The notes under the pieces were generated by a model. The model was not told the DNA's origin. It did not search any database and was given only the letters and a program-made list of their open reading frames with translations. DNA of 55,289 bases from Rhizobacter sp. Its GTDB lineage: Bacteria > Pseudomonadota > Gammaproteobacteria > Burkholderiales > Burkholderiaceae_C. The stretch covers positions 1 to 55,289 of the forward strand of contig JANXWV010000054.1 in assembly GCA_025350965.1 (NCBI GenBank). The letters run 5' to 3'. The translations under genes were made by a program, and so were the position numbers. Positions 49,931 to 55,289 of the stretch are shown here, one piece after another. Each line of letters begins with the position of its first letter. The first letter of the stretch is position 1.

Positions 49931-51457
49931 ATGTGTGGCATCGTTGGCGTGATCTCCAAGGCCCCCGCCAATCAATTGATCTACGACGCTCTGCTGCTGC
50001 TGCAGCACCGCGGTCAAGACGCCGCCGGCATCGTCACCATGCTCGGCACCAAGTGCTTCATGCACAAGGCGCGCGGCATGGTGCGCGACGTGTTCCGCAC
50101 CCGCAACATGCGCGGCCTGCCCGGCACCGTGGGCCTGGGGCAGGTGCGCTACCCGACCGCGGGCAACGCCTACAGCGAGGAAGAGGCGCAGCCCTTCTAC
50201 GTCAATGCGCCGTTCGGCATCGTGCTCGTGCACAACGGCAACCTGACGAACGTGACGAAGCTGAAGCAGGAACTGTTCGACATCGACCGCCGCCACATCA
50301 ACACCACCAGCGACACCGAAGTGCTGCTCAACGTGCTGGCGCACGAGATCGAGGTGGCGGCGCGCGGCAAGCCGCTCACGCCCGACCTGGTGTTCGACGC
50401 GGTGGCCGCAGTCCACAAGCGCATCAAGGGCTCGTATGCGGTGGTGGCGCTGATTGCGGGCTACGGCCTGCTCGCGTTCCGCGACCCGTTCGGCATTCGC
50501 CCGCTCTGCATCGGCGAAGGCGAGGCCCCGGAAGGCCGCACGGTGATGGTGGCCAGCGAGTCGGTCGCCATCGAAGGCACGGGCCACAAGGTGCTGCGCG
50601 ACGTGGCACCGGGCGAGGCCGTTTTCATCGACCTGGCGGGCACAGTGCACGCGCGCCAATGCGCGGCCAACCCGAGCCTGTATCCCTGCATGTTCGAGTT
50701 CGTGTACCTGGCGCGGCCCGACTCTGTGATGGACGGCATCTCGGTCTACCAGGCGCGCCTGAACATGGGCGAGACACTCGCGCAGCGGCTCATCTCGACG
50801 ATCCGCCCGAACGAGATCGACGTGGTCATCCCGATCCCCGAGTCGAGCCGCCCGTCGGCCATGCAGTTGGCGCAGCGCATCGGCAAGCCATACCGCGAAG
50901 GCTTCGTGAAGAACCGCTACGTCGGCCGCACGTTCATCATGCCGGGGCAGGGCGCACGCAAGAAGTCGGTGCGGCAAAAGCTCAACGCCATCGGCGTGGA
51001 GTTCAAGGGTCGCAACGTGCTGCTGGTCGATGATTCCATCGTGCGCGGCAACACCTCGAAAGAGATCGTGCAGATGGCGCGCGAGGCCGGCGCGCGCAAG
51101 GTCTACATGGCTTCGGCGGCGCCGCCGGTTCGCTACCCGAACGTGTACGGCATCGACATGCCGACCAGCGAAGAGCTCATTGCCCACAACCGCAGCATCG
51201 AAGAGATCCGCGAGTTCATCGGCGCCGATGCGTTGATCTACCAGGATGTGGACGCGATGAAGCGCGTGGTTGGCGCGTTGAACCCTGCGCTCGATGGCTT
51301 CGAGGCCTCGTGCTTCGACGGCGTCTACGTCACGGGCGATGTCTCGGTTGCCGATTTCACCGCCATGGCCGAGCAGCGCCGTGCGCAAGGCGACGAAGAA
51401 GACCCCGCCAACGACCGCTCGCGCCTGGCCTTGCAAAGCGCTACCGAGGCGAGCTGA
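49931..51457 (+). CDS. purF: Amidophosphoribosyltransferase
   Basis: First step of purine synthesis: PRPP and glutamine to phosphoribosylamine. 508 residues. Starts [16 protein letters not shown], so Cys2 becomes the N-terminal nucleophile after methionine removal and there is no propeptide. [12 protein letters not shown] and LVHNGNLTN belong to the glutaminase. The PRPP loop is [17 protein letters not shown]. The stop shares a base with metZ (TGATG). Confidence 0.97.
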   Translation: MCGIVGVISKAPANQLIYDALLLLQHRGQDAAGIVTMLGTKCFMHKARGMVRDVFRTRNMRGLPGTVGLGQVRYPTAGNAYSEEEAQPFYVNAPFGIVLVHNGNLTNVTKLKQELFDIDRRHINTTSDTEVLLNVLAHEIEVAARGKPLTPDLVFDAVAAVHKRIKGSYAVVALIAGYGLLAFRDPFGIRPLCIGEGEAPEGRTVMVASESVAIEGTGHKVLRDVAPGEAVFIDLAGTVHARQCAANPSLYPCMFEFVYLARPDSVMDGISVYQARLNMGETLAQRLISTIRPNEIDVVIPIPESSRPSAMQLAQRIGKPYREGFVKNRYVGRTFIMPGQGARKKSVRQKLNAIGVEFKGRNVLLVDDSIVRGNTSKEIVQMAREAGARKVYMASAAPPVRYPNVYGIDMPTSEELIAHNRSIEEIREFIGADALIYQDVDAMKRVVGALNPALDGFEASCFDGVYVTGDVSVADFTAMAEQRRAQGDEEDPANDRSRLALQSATEAS

Positions 51458-52746
51458 TGGCCAGCCGAGCCGACGCCAAAACGGGCAACGAGACCGGCAG
51501 CAAACCGGGCATGAAGCGCATCCCGCGTGTGGGCCTGCCCGAAGGCCTGCACCCCGACACGCTGGCCGTTCGCGAAGGCCTGCCGCCCAGCGCCTGGGGC
51601 GAGAACTCCGAGGCGCTGTTCCTGACCAGCAGCTTCGTGCAACCCGACGCCGCAACCGCCGCAGCGCGCTTCGCGAACGAGGAAGAAGCGTTCACGTATT
51701 CGCGCTTCTCTAACCCGACGGTCACCATGTTCGAGCGCCGGCTCGCGGCGCTCGAAGGGGCGCAGGCGTGCATCGCCACCGCCAGCGGCATGAGCGCCAT
51801 CCTGCTGCTTGGCATGGGCTTGCTTGCGGCCGGCGACCACGTCATTTGCTCGCGCAGCATGTTCGGCTCGACGCTGATGCTGTTCGGCCGCGAGTTCGCA
51901 AAGTTCGGTGTCGAGACCAGCTTCGTGTCGCAGACCGACGTCGATGAATGGCGGCGCGCCGTCAAGCCGAACACGAAGCTCTTGTTCGCCGAATCACCGA
52001 CCAACCCCTTGACCGAGGTGTGCGACATCCGCGCGCTGTCACTTATCGCAAAAGAGGCGGGAGCCTGGTTTGCGGTCGACAACTGCTTTTGCTCGCCGGC
52101 CCTTCAGCGGCCCATCGAGCACGGTGCCGACATCGTCGTGCACTCCGGCACCAAGTACCTCGACGGGCAGGGCCGCGTCATCGCCGGGGCGCTTTGCGCG
52201 AGTGAACAACTGGTGAACGAGCGCTTCGTGCCGGTCATGCGCAGCGCCGGCATGTCGCTCTCGCCGTTCAATGCCTGGGTGGTGCTCAAGGGGCTCGAGA
52301 CTCTGTCGATCCGCATGCGTGCGCAGAGCGAGCGCGCGCTCGCGCTGGCAACCTGGCTCGAAGCCCAGCCACAGGTCGAGCGCGTGTTCTACCCGGGCCT
52401 GGCGTCGCACCCGCAGCATGCGCTGGCGATGGCGCAACAGGCGGGCTGCGGCGGTGCGGTGGTGTCGTTCATCGTGGCCGGGCAAGGCCCTGGCGGGCCG
52501 GCGCTGGCGCGCAGCAACGCCTTCCATGTGATCGACCAGACGCAGGTGTGCTCCATCACCGCCAACCTCGGCGACACCAAGACCACCGTCACCCACCCGG
52601 CCAGCACGTCGCATGGCCGGCTCAGCGAAGTGCAGCGCCAGGCGGCCGGCATCACGCAAGGGATGATCCGCCTGGCGATGGGGCTCGACGCCGTTCAAGA
52701 CATCCAGGCCGACCTGCTGCGCGGCCTCAGCACACTGCCAACATGA
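51457..52746 (+). CDS. metZ: O-succinylhomoserine sulfhydrylase
   Basis: PLP enzyme of the Cys/Met gamma-family that takes sulfide directly into homocysteine, 429 residues. PLP lysine in [18 protein letters not shown]. Other blocks: [39 protein letters not shown] and the end SVDTKT-like [20 protein letters not shown]. It is placed after purF as in other Burkholderiales, where it is annotated MetZ. Substrate choice (succinyl or acetyl homoserine) cannot be read reliably from the sequence. An Arg/Lys-containing N-terminal extension of about 25 residues precedes the core. Confidence 0.9.
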   Translation: MASRADAKTGNETGSKPGMKRIPRVGLPEGLHPDTLAVREGLPPSAWGENSEALFLTSSFVQPDAATAAARFANEEEAFTYSRFSNPTVTMFERRLAALEGAQACIATASGMSAILLLGMGLLAAGDHVICSRSMFGSTLMLFGREFAKFGVETSFVSQTDVDEWRRAVKPNTKLLFAESPTNPLTEVCDIRALSLIAKEAGAWFAVDNCFCSPALQRPIEHGADIVVHSGTKYLDGQGRVIAGALCASEQLVNERFVPVMRSAGMSLSPFNAWVVLKGLETLSIRMRAQSERALALATWLEAQPQVERVFYPGLASHPQHALAMAQQAGCGGAVVSFIVAGQGPGGPALARSNAFHVIDQTQVCSITANLGDTKTTVTHPASTSHGRLSEVQRQAAGITQGMIRLAMGLDAVQDIQADLLRGLSTLPT

Positions 52747-54137
52747 CCCGCAAAGTACGCACCCGAATCGCCCCGTCGCCGACCGGCTTTCTGCACCTTG
52801 GTACGGCGCGTACCGCGCTGTACTCGTGGGCCTATGCAAGGCACTTCGGCGGCGAGTTCGTGCTGCGCATCGAAGACACCGACGTGGCACGTTCCACGCA
52901 AGAGTCGGTCGACCAGATCATGGCCTCGATGAAGTGGCTCGGGCTCGACTTCGACGAAGGCCCGATCTACCAGATGCAGCGGCTCGGCCGATACAGCGAA
53001 GTCATCGACCAGATGCTCGCAGCCGGCACCGCGTACCGTTGCTACTGCACACCGCAAGAGCTCGACGAGATGCGCGAAGCGCAACGTGCTCACGGCGAAA
53101 AAACCCACTACGACGGCCGCTGGCGCCCTGAACCCGGCAAGGTACTGCCCGCGCCGCCGGAAGGCGTGGCGCCGGTCGTCCGCTTTCGCAATCCGCCCGA
53201 TGGCGCAGTGACCTGGGACGACCTCGTCAAGGGCCCCATCACCATCAGCAACCGCGAGATCGACGACCTGATCATCGTGCGGCCCGACGGCGTGCCGACC
53301 TACAACTTCTGCGTCGTCGTCGACGACTGGGACATGACGATCACCCACGTCTTCCGTGGTGACGAGCACGTGAACAACACGCCGTGGCAGATCAACATCT
53401 TCAATGCGCTCGGCGCGCCGTTGCCTCTGTTCGGCCACGTGCCGGTGATCCTGGGTGACGACGGGCAAAAGCTCTCGAAGCGGCGCGGCGCCGTCAGCGT
53501 GACGGCCTACGAAGAGAACGGCTACCTGCCGCAGGCGATGCTCAACTACCTCTCGCGCCTGGGCTGGAGCCACGGCGACGAAGAGCTGTTCAGCCGCGAA
53601 CAGTTCGTGCAATGGTTCGATGGCCAGCACCTGTCGAAGAGCCCCGCGCAATGGGACGTTGCCAAGCTGAACTGGGTCAACGCGCACTACATCAAGCAGG
53701 CGACCGATGCCGAGCTTTCCGTGCTCGTGGCCGCGCAGCTGCAGCGCCGGGGCATCGAGGCCGATGCGCAGGGCGCGCTGGTGGGCATTTGCGCGCTGTT
53801 CAAGGACCGCTGTGCCACCACGGTGGAACTGGCAAACTGGGCCGCCATGTATTTTGCGGACGTGCAAGCAACTGCAGAAGACCTTGCCGCGCACGTGACC
53901 GACGCCGTCAAGCCGGCACTGATCACGCTGGGCGACAAGCTCGCGAACGTCGAATGGGGGAAGCCCGGCATTTCGGCCGCCATCAAGGAAACGCTCACCG
54001 CCCATCAGCTCAGGATGCCGCAACTCGCGCATGCCGTGCGCGTGCTCGTGACCGGCCGCACGCAGACGCCATCGGTCGATGCGGTGCTGGAGTTGTTCAC
54101 TGCAGGCGTGGTGCTCGCGCGTTTGCGGAGCGCCTGA
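52743..54137 (+). CDS. gltX: Glutamyl-tRNA synthetase
   Basis: 464 residues, class I synthetase. The HIGH-type motif is [18 protein letters not shown], and the KMSKS-type motif is [27 protein letters not shown] is the glutamate-site region. It overlaps metZ by ATGA. tRNA-Ala(GGC) starts 88 bases after the stop and the cognate tRNA-Glu(UUC) 209 bases after it. The tRNA promoter overlaps its 3' end. Confidence 0.97.
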   Translation: MTRKVRTRIAPSPTGFLHLGTARTALYSWAYARHFGGEFVLRIEDTDVARSTQESVDQIMASMKWLGLDFDEGPIYQMQRLGRYSEVIDQMLAAGTAYRCYCTPQELDEMREAQRAHGEKTHYDGRWRPEPGKVLPAPPEGVAPVVRFRNPPDGAVTWDDLVKGPITISNREIDDLIIVRPDGVPTYNFCVVVDDWDMTITHVFRGDEHVNNTPWQINIFNALGAPLPLFGHVPVILGDDGQKLSKRRGAVSVTAYEENGYLPQAMLNYLSRLGWSHGDEELFSREQFVQWFDGQHLSKSPAQWDVAKLNWVNAHYIKQATDAELSVLVAAQLQRRGIEADAQGALVGICALFKDRCATTVELANWAAMYFADVQATAEDLAAHVTDAVKPALITLGDKLANVEWGKPGISAAIKETLTAHQLRMPQLAHAVRVLVTGRTQTPSVDAVLELFTAGVVLARLRSA

Positions 54138-54152
54138 AAAGCTGGCTATAAT
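54123..54152 (+). promoter_or_regulatory. Promoter of the tRNA cluster
   Basis: A consensus TATAAT at 54147-54152 just after gltX, preceded with 18-base spacing by TTGCGG (54123-54128), a partial -35 that overlaps the gltX 3' end. Transcription would start about 65 bases before tRNA-Ala. Strong -10 boxes directly before tRNA operons are typical. Confidence 0.65.
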
Positions 54153-54224
54153 CGTAATCTCGCTTGATACTGCTTCGGCCGGATCGTTTGAGTTGGTTGG
54201 GTGTTTCGGCGCTCGGCTGGCACG

Positions 54225-54300
<76 letters not shown>

Positions 54301-54345
54301 CAAGCCATTCGGCAGTGCGCAGTTCAAGTCGCGAAGATGATCAAA

Positions 54346-54421
54346 GTCCCCTTCGTCTAGAGGCCTAGGACACCACCCTTTCACGGTGATTACAGGGGTT
54401 CGAATCCCCTAGGGGACGCCA
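54346..54421 (+). tRNA. tRNA-Glu (anticodon TTC)
   Basis: 76 bases including CCA. The acceptor GTCCCCT pairs with AGGGGAC. The anticodon loop CTTTCAC gives TTC. D-arm TCGTCTAGAGGCC is typical of tRNA-Glu. It is the substrate of GltX, whose gene ends 208 bases upstream, and also a precursor of tetrapyrrole synthesis through glutamyl-tRNA. Confidence 0.98.
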
Positions 54422-54459
54422 AGTTTGATGGCACTTGCGCAGCGATGCGGCAGCCATTT

Positions 54460-54536
54460 GGAGTGGTAGTTCAGTTGGTTAGAATACCGGCCTGTCACGC
54501 CGGGGGTCGCGGGTTCGAGTCCCGTCCACTCCGCCA
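54460..54536 (+). tRNA. tRNA-Asp (anticodon GTC)
   Basis: 77 bases including CCA. Acceptor GGAGTGG pairs with CCACTCC. The anticodon stem CCGGC/GCCGG with loop CTGTCAC gives GTC. It is followed within 10 bases by a strong intrinsic terminator, so the three tRNAs form one transcript. Confidence 0.98.
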
Positions 54537-54545
54537 ATAAAATCA

Positions 54546-54582
54546 ACGGGTTGCAACAGTTTTGTTTGCAACCCGTTTTTCT
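54546..54582 (+). terminator. Intrinsic terminator of the tRNA operon
   Basis: An 11-base perfect stem (ACGGGTTGCAA at 54546-54556 paired with TTGCAACCCGT at 54566-54576) with a 9-base loop, followed by TTTTCTTT. It ends the gltX/tRNA transcription unit. Confidence 0.92.
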
Positions 54583-54634
54583 TTGCTTTGCTCCGTGGGA
54601 ACAGCTGTGGGAGCTAGTTGAACGTTGACGGCGG

Positions 54635-54787
54635 ATGTACGGCCGAGCCCGGGCGTTGAACCCGGCACGCTGGGCGCGCACCACGCGCAACTGGACGCCG
54701 ATCAACTCCGTCATGCTCAACCCTGAACGCGACTCCGTCGTCAACGCCCACGCGGCTCACCTGAAGATGGAACGGTTGGCTGCCTGA
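54635..54787 (+). pseudogene. Possible transposase C-terminal remnant
   Basis: A 50-codon frame with the text RALNPARWARTTRNWTPINS and VMLNPERDSVV. Its sequence looks like the C-terminal tail of integrase-core transposases of betaproteobacteria (pattern ALNPARW...NW.P...LNPER), though I cannot name the family. It begins right after an in-frame stop and has no clear ribosome binding site. If correct, an insertion sequence once sat next to the tRNA-Asp terminator. Confidence 0.3.
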
Positions 54788-54834
54788 ATGAGGCGACAAC
54801 TACCTTGACGCGCGTGTTGCCTCACAAGGGAACG

Positions 54835-54972
54835 TTACCCGTCGGCCCTGTAGCCATCGTTCAGCGCACGGAGGCCGGCCATGCCCTTGCGAACTATCCG
54901 CTGTGCCTCAGCTTCGTCGACCAACGCCGCGTGGTGCCTGAAGCGCTCAAACAGCTTGGTCAGTTCTGCGGG
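54835..54972 (-). other. Open in-frame extension beyond the GGDEF stop
   Basis: After the TGA at 54973-54975 the same reading frame continues for 45 sense codons (PAELTKLFERFRHHAALVDE, then AEAQRIVRKGM) to a TAA at 54835-54837. The amino-acid mix is normal for a protein and helical, unlike most shadow frames here. It may be a separate fragment, or the TGA may have cut a longer protein. At 45 codons chance is not excluded. Confidence 0.35.
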
Positions 54973-55289
54973 TCAGGTTTCCGACTGATAGCGGCCGCCG
55001 TGAAGCTCATGGACCGCATAGCCGCAGTCGATCTTCTTTGCCTGGTACATCGCGGCGTCGGCGTTCTGGATCAGCTCGTCGCCGGTAACGCCACCCTCCG
55101 GGTAGATGGCAATGCCGATGCTCGGCCTGACGGTGAGTTGCTCCTCTCCCACGCGAATGGTCCGCGCGAGGTTGTCGATCACCGCGGCTGCGATCCGCTC
55201 GACATTCTCTCGGCCTTGTGGATTCATCAACAGGTACAGGAACTCGTCGCCGCCATTGCGGCACACGCTGTCCTCGTCCCGCGCGTCCT
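54973..55289 (-). CDS. Diguanylate cyclase (GGDEF domain) C-terminal part, cut by window edge
   Basis: The frame enters from the right window edge and stops at 54973. It shows DSVCRNGGDEFLYLLMN with the GGDEF active-site loop, LTVRPSIGIAIYPEGG and LIQNADAAMYQAKKIDCG, the standard second half of the domain. It makes or binds cyclic di-GMP. An ATG-like GTG at 55266 is inside the domain and is not a start. The residue before GGDEF is Asn, where RxGGDEF usually has a hydrophobic residue or Tyr, which is tolerated. N-terminal sensor domains lie outside the window. Confidence 0.9.
   Translation of the reverse strand, partial: DARDEDSVCRNGGDEFLYLLMNPQGRENVERIAAAVIDNLARTIRVGEEQLTVRPSIGIAIYPEGGVTGDELIQNADAAMYQAKKIDCGYAVHELHGGRYQSET

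Larger units (their letters stand above)
54583..54972. other. Intergenic region downstream of the tRNA cluster
   Basis: 390 bases without a convincing intact gene. It holds the small frame at 54635-54787 and the in-frame extension of the GGDEF gene at 54835-54972, both listed separately. The stretch 54583-54634 and the 47 bases 54788-54834 show nothing I can assign. No repeat of the tRNA-Asp 3' end is seen that would mark an integrated element. Confidence 0.5.

Noticed and set aside
54409..54744. Antisense frame reading AEWTGLEPATPGVTGRYSNQ
   Set aside because: This is the well-known false protein from translating the reverse strand of a tRNA (here tRNA-Asp) and its flank. It is not a gene.

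Overview
The window is high-GC DNA (roughly two-thirds G+C by eye) from a betaproteobacterium of the order Burkholderiales. The best fit is the Rubrivivax/Methylibium/Leptothrix/Rhizobacter type of lineage. I base this on the order sdhCDAB-sdhE-gltA-leuCD-leuB-asd-fimV-truA-trpFBA-accD-folC-SPOR-cvpA-purF-metZ-gltX, on a PEP-CTERM protein, and on two solute-binding proteins of the branched-chain amino-acid type. This is inference from gene order and protein character; I ran no database search. Most of the window is chromosomal core.

Layout. 1-6000: start of an acetoacetate decarboxylase and a patatin-like phospholipase, two paralogous periplasmic binding proteins facing each other, and an acyl-CoA synthetase. 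6091-7968: an exported FAH-family hydrolase, an exported HbpS/GlcG-like protein and an ArsC/YffB-like protein, with a 94-base near-perfect inverted repeat before the last. 8018-14784 (minus strand): a 1281-residue hybrid histidine kinase overlapping aconitase AcnA by ATGA. 14875-19146 (minus): serC-serA, then a GDSL-type lipoprotein and an OmpW-type porin. 19354-22468: exonuclease I, a MipA/OmpV protein and a PEP-CTERM protein.

22610-34995 is a TCA-cycle locus. On the minus strand are mdh, a CitE-like lyase, a small exported protein, a VapBC-type toxin-antitoxin pair and acnB. Divergently there is a GntR/UTRA regulator, then sdhCDAB, sdhE and gltA. An 8-of-10-pair dyad lies just before the regulator gene, and a perfect 10-bp inverted repeat with the same GTCTT/AAGAC core brackets the sdhC start. 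Both are candidate regulator sites.

35014-54137 is one unidirectional run of biosynthetic and envelope genes: leucine (leuCD, leuB), aspartate family (asd), FimV, truA, tryptophan (trpFBA), accD, folC, a SPOR protein, cvpA, purF, metZ and gltX. Many neighbours overlap by one to four bases, which suggests translational coupling. It ends in tRNA-Ala(GGC), tRNA-Glu(UUC) and tRNA-Asp(GUC) and a strong intrinsic terminator. The last 700 bases hold a possible transposase remnant and the C-terminal part of a GGDEF protein that runs off the window.

I see no prophage, CRISPR array, restriction system or complete insertion sequence. The points most worth following are the kinase-AcnA coupling, the 94-base hairpin, the shared GTCTT/AAGAC sites, the membrane protein inside the leu operon, and the Tat-lipoprotein FAH/HbpS pair.
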